Assembly (NCBI RefSeq): GCF_026339875.1
Contig: NZ_JAPEPZ010000003.1
Span: forward strand, 186,001-250,000
Direction of reading: 5' to 3'
Origin: Streptomyces sp. NBC_01571
Lineage (GTDB): Bacteria > Actinomycetota > Actinomycetes > Streptomycetales > Streptomycetaceae
DNA: 64,000 nucleotides
The notes beneath the pieces were generated by a model that saw only the letters and a list, made by a program, of their open reading frames with translations, did no database searches and had not been told where the DNA came from. The stretch's first letter is position 1, and each line of letters opens with the position of its first letter. Positions 42,861 through 51,730 of the stretch are shown here, piece by piece. A program made the translations under genes and the position numbers.

Positions 42861-44348
42861 TCAGGCGGTGCGGGTGCCGGCGGGGGTGGTGCGGTGGCGG
42901 GGCAGGCCGAAGTAGGCGGTGAGGAGGTTGAGGACGCCGATGCCGGCGGCGATCCAGAAGCCCAGGTGGAGGCCGTCCAGCCAGGCCAGGGCGGGGTCGG
43001 TGCGGGCGGTGAGTTCGCTGGTGGTGCGGGTCAGGGCGCTGGTGGCGACGGTGGCGACGCCCAGTGAGGCGCCGACCTGGAAGGCGGCGACCAGGACGCC
43101 GGAGGCGATGCCCTGCTGGTGGGGCGGGATGTCGGAGACGCCGTGCACGTTGACGGGGATGCCGCAGCACTGCATGGAGGCGCCCAGGATGAGCAGGGCG
43201 GGCAGCAGGTGCAGCAGGTAGTTGCCGTCGGCGGGGGCCTGGGTGAGCAGGAGCAGGCCCAGCAGGGAGCCGGCGGCGCCGGCCAGGTAGACGGGGCGGG
43301 GGCCGGCGCGGTGCATGACGCGGGTGGCGGGGGCGGTGACCAGGATGGCGACGATGCCCAGGGGCAGGAACGCGAAGCCGGACCTGAGGGTGGAGTAGCC
43401 CAGGGTGCGTTGCAGGTAGTAGCTGCACAGGAAGAGTACGGAGGCCTGGACCCCGCTGGTCAGGACGCGGCCGAGGCCGGCGGTGGCCAGGGAGCGGGTG
43501 GCGAACAGGTGCAGCGGCATCAGCGGGTCGGCGGCGCGGCGTTCGATGAGGACGAACGCGGCCAGCAGGACGAGGGCGGCGGCGGCCGGGGCGAGGACGT
43601 AGGGCGGGGAGGCGGCACCGTGGTCCTGGATGTTGACGATGGCGTAGACGAGGGCGGCCAGGCCCGCGGTGACGGTGGCGGCGCCGGCCAGGTCGGGGCG
43701 GGAGCCGCGGACGGCGGTGTCGGGGCGGCCGCGGGAGAGCAGCAGGACGCCGGCGACGGCGACGGCGCCGAAGGGGAGGTTGATGTAGAAGATCCAGCGC
43801 CAGCTGAGGCTGTCGGTGATCAGGCCGCCGGCGATGACGCCGAGGGTGCCGCCGAGGCCGGCGAGTGCGGCCCACACGGCGAGTGCGGTGGTGCGTTCGC
43901 GGCCGCGCGGGAAGGTGGTGGTGACCAGGGACATCGCGGCGGGTGAGAGGAAGGCGGCGCCGCAGCCCTGCAGGGCGCGGGCGGCGATGAGCAGGCCGGC
44001 GTCGCCGGACAGGCCGCACAGCAGGGAGGCGGCGGTGAACAGCAGGGCGCCGAGCAGGAAGGTGCGTCGCCTGCCCCAGCGGTCGGCGGTGCGGCCGCCG
44101 AGCAGCATGAGGCCGCCGAAGCACAGGATGTAGGAGGTCAGTACCCATTCGATGGCGGTGGGGCCGGCGCCGAGGTCGCTCTGGATGGCGGGCAGGGCGA
44201 GGTTCACCACGGTGGTGTCCAGGAGCACCATGAACTGGGCGAGGGCGACGAAGACGAGCAGGCGCCAGCGGCGCGGGTCGGCCGCGGCGCCGTCGGCGTC
44301 GGGTGTGCGGTTCTTGGTGCGGGCGGCGGCGGGGTGGTCGGTGGTCAT
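42861..44348 (-). CDS. DHA2-family (14-TM) exporter 2
   Basis: A 495-residue protein. QFMVLLDTTVVNLALPAIQ is the DHA2 motif in TM1, LGGRTADRWGRRRTFLLGAL is motif A. About fourteen hydrophobic segments. It is distinct from exporter 1 in sequence, so not a recent duplicate. Two DHA2 pumps in one operon region suggest two products or an intermediate plus a final product. Confidence 0.9.
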   Translation of the reverse strand: MTTDHPAAARTKNRTPDADGAAADPRRWRLLVFVALAQFMVLLDTTVVNLALPAIQSDLGAGPTAIEWVLTSYILCFGGLMLLGGRTADRWGRRRTFLLGALLFTAASLLCGLSGDAGLLIAARALQGCGAAFLSPAAMSLVTTTFPRGRERTTALAVWAALAGLGGTLGVIAGGLITDSLSWRWIFYINLPFGAVAVAGVLLLSRGRPDTAVRGSRPDLAGAATVTAGLAALVYAIVNIQDHGAASPPYVLAPAAAALVLLAAFVLIERRAADPLMPLHLFATRSLATAGLGRVLTSGVQASVLFLCSYYLQRTLGYSTLRSGFAFLPLGIVAILVTAPATRVMHRAGPRPVYLAGAAGSLLGLLLLTQAPADGNYLLHLLPALLILGASMQCCGIPVNVHGVSDIPPHQQGIASGVLVAAFQVGASLGVATVATSALTRTTSELTARTDPALAWLDGLHLGFWIAAGIGVLNLLTAYFGLPRHRTTPAGTRTA

Positions 44349-44430
44349 GGCTCCCTCTCGGACAGGTCTGCCTCCCGCTCCCTTCCCGGTGCCGCCCCTG
44401 GGGCGGGCGGCCGGGAAGGGGGCGGCCCGG

Positions 44431-45339
44431 TCAGGCGGCGGGTGCCTCGATGTAGCTGAGGGCGTTGTAGATGGTGCGGTCGGGGTCGGTGATGGCGCGC
44501 CGGCCGTGCATGACGCGGGTGTTGTCGATGACGGCGGCGTCGCCGTCCTGCCAGTCGAGGTTCTCGGTGAGGCGGGCGGTGACCTCTTCGACCTCGGCGA
44601 GCAGGGGTGCGGGCAGTTCGGTGGTGTCGGCGAAGGTGATGGTGGGCTTCTCGTAGTTGAAGGAGGGGCCCAGGATGCTGTTGGCGAAGGAGGGGCGGGG
44701 GCCGAAGACGGTGGGGCCGGCGGCGGGGGTGCGGAAGGAGTAGCGCACGCCGCCGTCGTCCTGGGGGGTGATCTCGGTGCCGGGCAGTTGTCCGGCCAGG
44801 GCGAGGAGTTCGGCCACCTGGATCTGGTCGGCGGGCTTGGTGCGGCCCAGCAGGTGGTGGGCCATGGCCCGCCACTGCGGTTCGGCGACGTAGCGGCTGT
44901 AGACGATGTCCTGGGCGGCGAACGCGGTGCGGGCCTGGTCGCTGAGGGCGTCCCAGACGCGGTAGCCGTCGCAGACGGTGGTCTGGGAGCCGGAGGAGGC
45001 GGCCTTCTCGCAGAAGAACCAGGCGAGGTGGGAGCGGAAGGGGCTGTTGCCGTTCTCGGTGTGCAGGCCGACCTCGTCGAAGCCGGCGTCGACCTTCTGG
45101 GCGACCTCGGAGTAGAAGTCGCGGGCGGGGTCGAGGGTGGTGGAGGTGGAGGTGTTCTGGACGAGGGCGGTGAAGGCGTCCATGTCGGCGCCGAAGCCGC
45201 GCAGCAGCAGGAAGCCGGCCTGGGCGATGAGGTCGCGCAGTTCCTTGGGGTCGATGCCGTCGAGGCCGCCGGGGCCCGCGGGCTGGACCAGCAGGCCGCT
45301 GCCGGTGCCGTAGGGCGTGGTCTGCACAGCCGTACTCAT
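44431..45339 (-). CDS. TauD/TfdA-like Fe(II)/2-oxoglutarate oxygenase
   Basis: A 302-residue protein with FLLLRGFGADMDAFTALVQN at the start, iron ligands H-x-E in VGLHTENGNSPFRSH, the SHLAWFFCEKAASSGSQTTV segment and distal His in NTRVMHGRRAI. The HxE again places it near the clavaminate-synthase side of the family. ATG 45339 overlaps the stop of the ligase gene and AAGGAG precedes it. Its coupling to an acyl ligase suggests the substrate is an activated acyl or acyl-amino acid rather than taurine. Confidence 0.88.
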   Translation of the reverse strand: MSTAVQTTPYGTGSGLLVQPAGPGGLDGIDPKELRDLIAQAGFLLLRGFGADMDAFTALVQNTSTSTTLDPARDFYSEVAQKVDAGFDEVGLHTENGNSPFRSHLAWFFCEKAASSGSQTTVCDGYRVWDALSDQARTAFAAQDIVYSRYVAEPQWRAMAHHLLGRTKPADQIQVAELLALAGQLPGTEITPQDDGGVRYSFRTPAAGPTVFGPRPSFANSILGPSFNYEKPTITFADTTELPAPLLAEVEEVTARLTENLDWQDGDAAVIDNTRVMHGRRAITDPDRTIYNALSYIEAPAA

Positions 45340-46955
45340 GCCTTCTCCTTGGTCTGCTGGGGTGCCGCGGCCGCGGCGGGGGGCTGGTTGAGAACGTGGT
45401 GGCGGATGACGTCGCGGCGGGGGCGTCCGGTGACGGTGAAGCAGGTGGCGTAGGCGGGGTCGTCCTCGGACATGAGGTGGACGACGGCGGCGCGTTCGAT
45501 GCCGGAGAGTTTGCGCCGGCCGAATTCGGTGATGCGGCTGCGGGCGGTGTCGGGGTCGAGGCCGGCGTCGATGACGAACAGGCCGTGCACGTGGTCGAGG
45601 CCGTCGGCGATGACGGCGGCCTCGCGGATGAAGCCGAGTTCGCGGTAGCGGGCCTCGACCCATTCGGGGGCGACGTTGCGGCCGCCGGCGGTGATGACGA
45701 GGTTCTTCTTGCGTCCGGTGATGCGCAGGTAGCCGTCGTCGTCGATCTCGGCGAGGTCGCCGGTGTGCAGGCGGCCCTGGTCGTCGACGACGACGCTGGA
45801 GGGGTCCTCGCGGGTGTAGCCGGCGAACAGGGAGGTGCTGCGGATGAGGAGTTCGCCGTCGTCGGCGAGTTCGGCGTGCACGTGGTCCAGGGGGCGTCCG
45901 ACGGTGCCGAAGCGGACTTCGCCGGGGAAGTTCCAGGACACGACGGAGGAGTTCTCGCTCAGTCCGTAGCCCTCGTGGACGGTCAGTCCGTGGGCGTGCA
46001 GGCGCTGGAGGATCTCGGGCGGGACGGGGGCGCCGCCGCAGGCGATGAAGACGGGGCCGTCGTGTCCGAAGATCCGCCGGTGGCGTTCGGTGACGCTCTC
46101 GGCGGGCTGCTGGTCGCACAGGGCGAGGAAGAGGCCGGCGACGGTGGGCGGGACGACCAGGGCGGTGGGGCGGGCCTGGCGCAGCAGGGTGAGCATGCGC
46201 GGTGCGGCGTCGGCGGCGGTGCCGACCAGGGCGGTGCCGGGGGGCAGGAAGGACACCGAGCCGCCGGCGAGGAAGGGCATGTAGAGGCCGGCGACCTGTT
46301 CGATGAGCAGGCTGAGGGGGACGATGGACAGGTACCGCTCGAAGATCGTCGGGCGGGTGCGGGTGCGCAGCGAGGTGAGCAGTGCGTCCAGGCCGTGCCG
46401 GCGGATCTGCACGCCTTTGGGGGCGGAGGTGGTGCCGGAGGTGTGGATGACCTTGACGACGGCGTCGTGGTCGGGGACGGGCGGGTGGGGGGCGGGGGGC
46501 CGGGCGAGCAGGGCGGGCAGGTCGAGGGGGGTGGTGGGGCAGCCGGCGGGCAGGACGGGGTCGGGGGTGGCGGTGGTCCAGCGGGCCAGCGCCGCGCCGC
46601 CGGCGGTGTCGGTCAGGCACAGGTCGGCCCTCTCCAGGAGGGAGGCGGCCTGTTGGGCGGTGAAGGCGGTGGGTACGGGGATCTCGACGGCGCCGGCGAA
46701 CAGGGCGGCGAGGTCGGCGGCGACCCATTCGGGTGAGTTCTCGGCGAGCAGTCCCACCCGGGCGGGCCGGCCCAGGGTGCGGGCCAGGTCGGTGAGGTCG
46801 GCGGCCAGGGCCAGGGCGGTGCGGATGAGGTCGCGGTAGCTGTGGGCGGTGCCCTCGCCGCCGTCGGCGGCCAGGACGCGGACCATGACGGCGTCGCTGT
46901 CGGCCTGCCGGAGCAGTCCGCGGGCCAGCGACAGGGGTGCGGTGTCAGGCGGCAC
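45336..46955 (-). CDS. ANL-superfamily acyl-CoA/ACP ligase
   Basis: A 539-residue adenylate-forming enzyme. HTSGTTSAPKGV is the phosphate loop, EGYGLSENSSVVSWN the second core motif, and HTGDLAEIDDDGYLRITGRK the hinge; the C-terminal lysine region is shorter than usual (FGRRKLSGIERAAVV). Closest in type to long-chain fatty acyl ligases. It probably activates a free carboxylic acid for loading on the ACP or CoA. GTG start at 46955, overlapping the stop of the thermostable-hemolysin gene. Confidence 0.9.
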   Translation of the reverse strand: MPPDTAPLSLARGLLRQADSDAVMVRVLAADGGEGTAHSYRDLIRTALALAADLTDLARTLGRPARVGLLAENSPEWVAADLAALFAGAVEIPVPTAFTAQQAASLLERADLCLTDTAGGAALARWTTATPDPVLPAGCPTTPLDLPALLARPPAPHPPVPDHDAVVKVIHTSGTTSAPKGVQIRRHGLDALLTSLRTRTRPTIFERYLSIVPLSLLIEQVAGLYMPFLAGGSVSFLPPGTALVGTAADAAPRMLTLLRQARPTALVVPPTVAGLFLALCDQQPAESVTERHRRIFGHDGPVFIACGGAPVPPEILQRLHAHGLTVHEGYGLSENSSVVSWNFPGEVRFGTVGRPLDHVHAELADDGELLIRSTSLFAGYTREDPSSVVVDDQGRLHTGDLAEIDDDGYLRITGRKKNLVITAGGRNVAPEWVEARYRELGFIREAAVIADGLDHVHGLFVIDAGLDPDTARSRITEFGRRKLSGIERAAVVHLMSEDDPAYATCFTVTGRPRRDVIRHHVLNQPPAAAAAPQQTKEKA

Positions 46956-47601
46956 GGGTCAGCACCCCCTGCCGGTCCGGGCGGTTGCTCAGCAGCCGCA
47001 TGTCGACCGAGGTGAAGCAGTAGCGGCCGATGGCGGCCAGCAGCAGGGTGGACTGTTCGGCGGCCTCGGCGTAGCCGACGACGGGCCGGGTGTCGTAGTA
47101 GGTGCCCCAGGAGGCGCGTTCGTCGACGGGCAGGCGCTCGGGTGAGGCGTCGGCGAGGGGGTGGAAGACGCAGCCGAGGCGCTGCATGAGCGCGGCGAGC
47201 CGGCCGGTCATGGTCATCACGGCGTAGGGGCGGCCCAGGCAGGCCATGATCAGCGGGATCGCTTTGATGATCTCGGCGCCGGCGGCGGCCCGCACCGAGG
47301 CGATGGAGCCGATCTGCAGGACCTGGTCGCGTTTGACGGGGGTGCCGACGGCCTGGGTGATGACGTCTTCGACGGGAGCGTCGAGATAGCGTTCCAGCAG
47401 GATGGTCTCTTCCTCGGGGAAGGACAGGCCGGCGCAGGCGAGGACTTCCTCCTGGCCGTCGGCGGTGTCCTCGAAGAAGGCGAGGAAGCCGTCCGGGTCG
47501 GGGGTGATGCTGGCCCGGTACTGCTTGGCGAACACCAGCCGGGCCAGGTCCGCGGCGGTCTGCCAGTCCGGGGTGCCGCGCTCGGACAGGGTGATTCTCA
47601 T
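46945..47601 (-). CDS. Thermostable-hemolysin-family (GNAT-fold) protein
   Basis: A 218-residue protein of the T_hemolysin family: YRASITPDPDGFLAFFEDTA, ACAGLSFPEEETILLERYLD, QIGSIASVRAAAGAEIIKAI and a Tyr/Phe-containing end. The name is historical; the fold is GNAT-like and the function is not settled. In gammaproteobacteria the family is often encoded beside a fatty-acyl ligase and oxidoreductases, the same neighbours as here. It may be an acyltransferase in chain release or capping. It overlaps the ligase gene by 11 bp. Confidence 0.78.
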   Translation of the reverse strand: MRITLSERGTPDWQTAADLARLVFAKQYRASITPDPDGFLAFFEDTADGQEEVLACAGLSFPEEETILLERYLDAPVEDVITQAVGTPVKRDQVLQIGSIASVRAAAGAEIIKAIPLIMACLGRPYAVMTMTGRLAALMQRLGCVFHPLADASPERLPVDERASWGTYYDTRPVVGYAEAAEQSTLLLAAIGRYCFTSVDMRLLSNRPDRQGVLTRAA

Positions 47602-47644
47602 GTGCTGCGCTCCCTAACGGGGTGGGGTGAGACGCGGGGCGGAC

Positions 47645-48826
47645 TCATCGCCCGAGCACCGCGGAACGGTGCGCGGCCGGCCGGGCGCTGAGGGCGAGTT
47701 CCGCGGCCCGCAGGGCGCTGTTGATGGAGGTCTCGGCGAGGATGCCGGGGGCGGCGACGCTGTCGCCGGCCAGGAACACCCCGTCCCCGCGGTCGACGGC
47801 GGGCCGGTCGCGCCAGCTGAGGCCGGGCAGGTCGAGGGCGCCGGTGCGGCCCCGGGAGACGCCTTCGCGGCGCCACAGGATGCGCTGCTGCCAGCCCGGT
47901 GTGGTCAGGTCGAAGAGTTTCTCCAGCCGGGCCAGCGCGTCGGCCTTCGACTCGCCGGGCCTGATCGGCATCTGTCCCTGGAACAGGGCCTGGCCTTCGG
48001 GGGCGAGGGAGGGGTCGTGGTCGGAGTACTGGGAGGTGAAGCCGCCCTCGTCCATGTCGAAGGAGACGTTGCCGTCCTTCTTGGAGTGGGTGACGGCCAT
48101 GTCGAGCAGGGCGGCGGTGCCGCTGGGCCACTGCAGGGAGTTGTCGCCGAGCAGGCTGCGGGCGGAGGCGAGGGAGGTCGCGACGATGACCGGTCCGCCG
48201 GTGGGCAGTTCGGTCAGCCGGGAGCCTGTTTCGATGACCACGCCGCGGGCGCGGGCGACGCGTTGCATGCGCTCGATCAACGCGCCCCAGCCGCCCATGA
48301 AGTAGCGGCTGGGCAGCGGGAAGCGGGGGGTGCCCACGCGCAGCAGGCGTTCCCACACGAAGGCCGCCGAGAGGCGTCCGGGGTCGCCGTCGAAGAGGAT
48401 CGGGCCGAGGAAGCCGAGGGCTTCGTCGACGGTCTGCTGGGCGAAGCGTTCGCTCGCCCAGTCCTGGAAGGAGCGGTCGACGGGGACGTCGATGCCGCGG
48501 TGCATCCAGGTCATCCTCATGTAGCCGCCGGGCAGCGTCATCCGCAGCCGGCCCTGGTGGCGGAAGCGCATGCGGGTCCACTCGTGGAAGGACAGCCGTA
48601 CGTAGCGGCCGGCCAGTCCGCGCTGCAGCAGCCAGTGCCAGGCGTCGCCGTTGTCGAAGAAGGTGTGCGGCCCGTCGTTGGTGACGTAGGGGCCGGAGGC
48701 GGAGCGGGCGCGGCCGCCCGCGTGGGAGTGGGCCTCGTGGACGGTGACGCGGGCGCCCTGTTCGGCGGCGGAGATCGCCGCGGTCAGGCCGGCCAGTCCG
48801 CCGCCGATGATCGTGATGTTCGCCAT
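47645..48826 (-). CDS. FAD-dependent amine oxidase/phytoene-desaturase-like protein
   Basis: A 393-residue protein starting with the FAD motif ANITIIGGGLAGLTAAISAA, then ARSASGPYVTNDGPHTFFDN, and ending with the FAD-contact motif GVFLAGDSVAAPGILAETSI. The family desaturates or oxidises C-C and C-N bonds. In a polyene context it could add a double bond or an oxidised end group. It is probably co-transcribed with the hemolysin-family, ligase and TauD genes downstream. Confidence 0.87.
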   Translation of the reverse strand: MANITIIGGGLAGLTAAISAAEQGARVTVHEAHSHAGGRARSASGPYVTNDGPHTFFDNGDAWHWLLQRGLAGRYVRLSFHEWTRMRFRHQGRLRMTLPGGYMRMTWMHRGIDVPVDRSFQDWASERFAQQTVDEALGFLGPILFDGDPGRLSAAFVWERLLRVGTPRFPLPSRYFMGGWGALIERMQRVARARGVVIETGSRLTELPTGGPVIVATSLASARSLLGDNSLQWPSGTAALLDMAVTHSKKDGNVSFDMDEGGFTSQYSDHDPSLAPEGQALFQGQMPIRPGESKADALARLEKLFDLTTPGWQQRILWRREGVSRGRTGALDLPGLSWRDRPAVDRGDGVFLAGDSVAAPGILAETSINSALRAAELALSARPAAHRSAVLGR

Positions 48827-48872
48827 GGTTGTCGCTCTCACTCGCCTTCGAAGGTCCGCGGCCGGTCTGGTC

Positions 48873-49868
48873 TCAGCCGTCGAGCGTGGCCATGGCGCCG
48901 ACGGGATAGCGGTCCCCCACCGTGGAGCCGTGGGGGGCGATCTCGTCGAGCGCCGTGAGGTCGTCCGCACTCAGGACCACGTCGCTCGCGGCGAGGTTCT
49001 CCTGGAGGTACGGGACGCGCTTGGTGCCGGGGATGGCGACCACGTCGTCGCCCTGGGCGAGCACCCAGGCCAGGGCGAGCTGCCCGGCGGTGATGCCCTT
49101 GGATGCGGCCAGGTGCTGCAGCCGTTCGACGACGTGCAGGTTCTGGTCGAGGTTGCCCTGCTGGAAGCGGGGCGCGACGCGGCGGAAGTCGTGTTCGGCC
49201 AGGCCGTCGAGGCTGCGGATGCGGCCGGTGAGCAGGCCGCGGCCCAGCGGGCTGTAGCCGACGAAGCCGATGCCCAGTTCGCGGACGGTGGCCAGGACTC
49301 CGTTGACCTCGACGTCGCGGGTGGACAGGGAGTACTCGGTCTGTACGGCGGCCAGGGGGTGCACGGCGTGGGCGCGGCGGATGGTGGCGGCGGACGCCTC
49401 GCAGACGCCGAGGTGGCGTACCTTGCCGGCCTCGACCAGTTCGGCCAGGGCGCCGATGGACTCCTCGATGGGCACGGCGGGGTCGACGCGGTGCAGGTAG
49501 TACAGGTCGAGGTGGTCGGTGCCCAGCCGGCGCAGGGTGCCCTCGACGGCGGTGCGGATGTAGTCGGGGCGGTTGTTGAGGCGGCCGGTGATGGTGCCGT
49601 CCTCGGTGATCTCGTTGCCGACCTTGGAGGAGACGACGACGCCCTCGCGGCGGCCGGCGATGACGCGGGCGACGAACTCCTCGTTGCTGTGCGGGCCGTA
49701 GAAGTCGGCGGTGTCGAGGAGGGTGACGCCCAGCTCGAGTGCCCGGTGCGCGGTGCGCAGGGCCTCCTGGTCGTCGGCGGGGCCGTAGGCGAAGGTCATG
49801 CCCATGCAGCCGAGTCCCTGTTCGGAGACCGCCGGCCCCTGGCTGCCGAGTGTTCGTTGCCGCATCAT
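48873..49868 (-). CDS. Aldo/keto reductase
   Basis: A 331-residue TIM-barrel reductase of the AKR13/YakC-like group: [20 protein letters not shown] carries the catalytic Asp and Tyr, [10 protein letters not shown] the Lys, [10 protein letters not shown] the His, and [15 protein letters not shown] the NADPH phosphate site. It is probably a sugar or product ketone reductase, or a detoxifying enzyme. A TAGCAGTGA half-site, as in the cluster TetR operators, lies 71 bp upstream. Confidence 0.9.
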   Translation of the reverse strand: MMRQRTLGSQGPAVSEQGLGCMGMTFAYGPADDQEALRTAHRALELGVTLLDTADFYGPHSNEEFVARVIAGRREGVVVSSKVGNEITEDGTITGRLNNRPDYIRTAVEGTLRRLGTDHLDLYYLHRVDPAVPIEESIGALAELVEAGKVRHLGVCEASAATIRRAHAVHPLAAVQTEYSLSTRDVEVNGVLATVRELGIGFVGYSPLGRGLLTGRIRSLDGLAEHDFRRVAPRFQQGNLDQNLHVVERLQHLAASKGITAGQLALAWVLAQGDDVVAIPGTKRVPYLQENLAASDVVLSADDLTALDEIAPHGSTVGDRYPVGAMATLDG

Positions 49869-50792
49869 CGGTTCCTTCCTGAGCCGTGCGCGCGGTTGTC
49901 GTTCCCGGGGGCTGCCGGTGCCGGTACCACCCGGGAATTAGCAGTGACAGTATTGATGCCCCTGCTAGAGAAGTACTGGGGCCGCGCTTCGCCGGCCGGC
50001 CTACGCCCGTTCACCGGCGCCGACTCCGTCGGGCGGCAGGCTTGTTCACGGGGGTTCGCTCCCCCGGGCCGGGGGCCGGTGCGCGGGGACCGGGGGCCGG
50101 GGGCCGGTGCGCGGGGGCAACTCTCGTGGGCCGGTGACACCGTGCGCGGGGGCCACTCCCCCGGGCCGGGAGCCCGCACATGGAGGGGCAACTCCCTTAC
50201 GTTGAGGGCCAGTTCAGGGCTTCGACTCCGGCCCCGTACACCTTGGGCCCGTTCACGGATCCGGCCCCGTACGCCTTGGGCCCGTTCACCGGCGCCGGCT
50301 CGTACGTGGGCCGCGAGCCCGGCCGGCGGGGTCGACTCCCCCGGGATGCGCAGGCCTGCGTCCCGGTTTCAACGCCCTTGCGGCGGGGGTCTGTTCACCA
50401 GGTCTCCGCGCGGGCCGGAGTCCCTCATCCGCGGGGGCACTCCCCTGGGCCGAAGGCCCGTACACGGGTGTCGACGCCCGCGGGCCGGAGCTGCGCTCGT
50501 CGGTGTCGTTCCCGGACCGGAAAACCCGTTCACCGGCACCGCCCCCCGGGCCGGAGGCCCGTTCACCGCCGCCGGCACCGGCACGGGCCGGAGGGCTGTT
50601 CGCGGTGTCAACGTCTGCGAGCCACGGGCTCGTTCACCGGTGCCGGCGGGGCCTGGGGGCCGGTGCGTGGGCGTCAACACCCCCCGGCTGGAGGCCCGTT
50701 CGCCGCCGCCGGCCCACGGCCGGTTCGCGGGGGGCGGCTCGTTCGCGAGGGCGCCGGTCACCGGTCGCGCCGGGCGGCGGGCGGTTCGCGGG
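49869..50792. repeat. 924-bp non-coding region filled with degenerate GGGCCGGAGGCCCGTTCACCG units
   Basis: From about 50010 to 50770, motifs such as GGGCCGGAGGCCCGTTCACCG, GGGCCGGGGGCCGGTGCGCG and CCCGTTCACCGGCGCCGG recur at irregular intervals, often forming short hairpins. The beginning (49930-49965) is unlike the rest, AT-richer, with the operator-like TAGCAGTGACAG at 49939. I see no gene. It divides the PKS core from the oxygenase/ligase set on the same strand. Confidence 0.7.
49939..49965. promoter_or_regulatory. Probable TetR operator half-site before the aldo/keto reductase
   Basis: TAGCAGTGACA at 49939-49949 is identical to the sequence at 29739-29749. The expected second copy 18 bp on (49957) is weak, but an inverted CTGCTAGAG follows. 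It is consistent with control by the same TetR-type regulator, with lower affinity. Confidence 0.5.
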
Positions 50793-51662
50793 TCAGTCGG
50801 CGGTGGCCAGTTCGCTGGTGACGGAGGCCCAGGTGTGGCCCGTGCCGGCGGTTGCGCTCTCGGCCAGGCGGGTCCACGGGTCGGTGCCGAGGACCTCGGT
50901 GGCCTGCTCGCGCAGCCAGTGGTCGAAGGGGTCGGCGGAGGTGAGCAGGCGGCGGGCGGCGGCCTGCGGGTCGCGGGCCTCGATCTGGTGGACCAGGACG
51001 TCCTGGCCGTCGAGGGGGCGCAGGTCGAAGGACTCCTGGAGGATGCCGGCGCGGCGCCGGGAGGCCTCGTAGGCGTGCAGCCGCGGTCCGGTGAGCTCGG
51101 CCTGCAGGCGGCGCCAGCCCTCGGCCGCGCCGCCGGTCAGGGGCAGCAGGGCGCAGGCGCCGGTGACCGTCCGGCGGGCGGCGGCGCGGGCGGCGGTGCG
51201 GGCGGCGGGGGCCAGCCGGCGCATGCCGAGCACGGCCAGCATGTTGGACTCCACGCCGATGCCCCAGCGTTCGGCGATCAGGCCGTTGTCCAGCAGCCGC
51301 CACACCACGACGCCGGTGAACTCGATGACCTGCCCGGTGGGGGCGGCGCCCAGGAAGTCGCCCAGGTGGGTGCCGCGCCAGGTGTTGTGGATGACGACGT
51401 GGTCGCCGTGGGCGCTCATGTCCTCGATGGTCACGTGCAGGTCGGGGAAGCCCTCGCGCAGGCCGGCGATGGTGTAGCGGACTCCTTCGAGTCCTTCGGG
51501 GGCTCCGGGCAGCGGCTGGTGGTCGACCATGTCGGGGCTGTAGATCTCGTCCACGACCGAGAAGTCGCCCTGGTTGACGAAGGCGTCGAAGACCCGGCGG
51601 ATGGTCTTCTTGTTGCGCTCCTCCACGCTCTGTGCGGTGCGCACCGTCTCTTGTATCGACAC
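50793..51662 (-). CDS. SnoaL-like protein 3 with C-terminal extension
   Basis: A 289-residue protein from GTG 51662 (AAGGATGGAACGT upstream). Residues about 15-145 are an NTF2/SnoaL fold (IRRVFDAFVNQGDFSVVDEI, GLREGFPDLHVTIEDMSAHG). The remaining 140 residues are a separate helical/beta domain (RLHAYEASRRRAGILQESFD, DPFDHWLREQATEVL) that I do not recognise. It is the last gene of the PKS transcript and may assist chain folding, hydration or release. Confidence 0.82.
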   Translation of the reverse strand: MSIQETVRTAQSVEERNKKTIRRVFDAFVNQGDFSVVDEIYSPDMVDHQPLPGAPEGLEGVRYTIAGLREGFPDLHVTIEDMSAHGDHVVIHNTWRGTHLGDFLGAAPTGQVIEFTGVVVWRLLDNGLIAERWGIGVESNMLAVLGMRRLAPAARTAARAAARRTVTGACALLPLTGGAAEGWRRLQAELTGPRLHAYEASRRRAGILQESFDLRPLDGQDVLVHQIEARDPQAAARRLLTSADPFDHWLREQATEVLGTDPWTRLAESATAGTGHTWASVTSELATAD

Positions 51663-51730
51663 GTTCCATCCTTATGGCGTCGGCGCCCGCGAGGGGCGGG
51701 TCGGGGCTGGCGGGGGCGGGCGGCGGCCCG

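Noticed and set aside
49931..50821. Frames through the GGGCCGGAGGCCC repeats as a surface protein gene
   Set aside because: The repeat unit is not a multiple of three, motifs shift frame, and no start signal is present.
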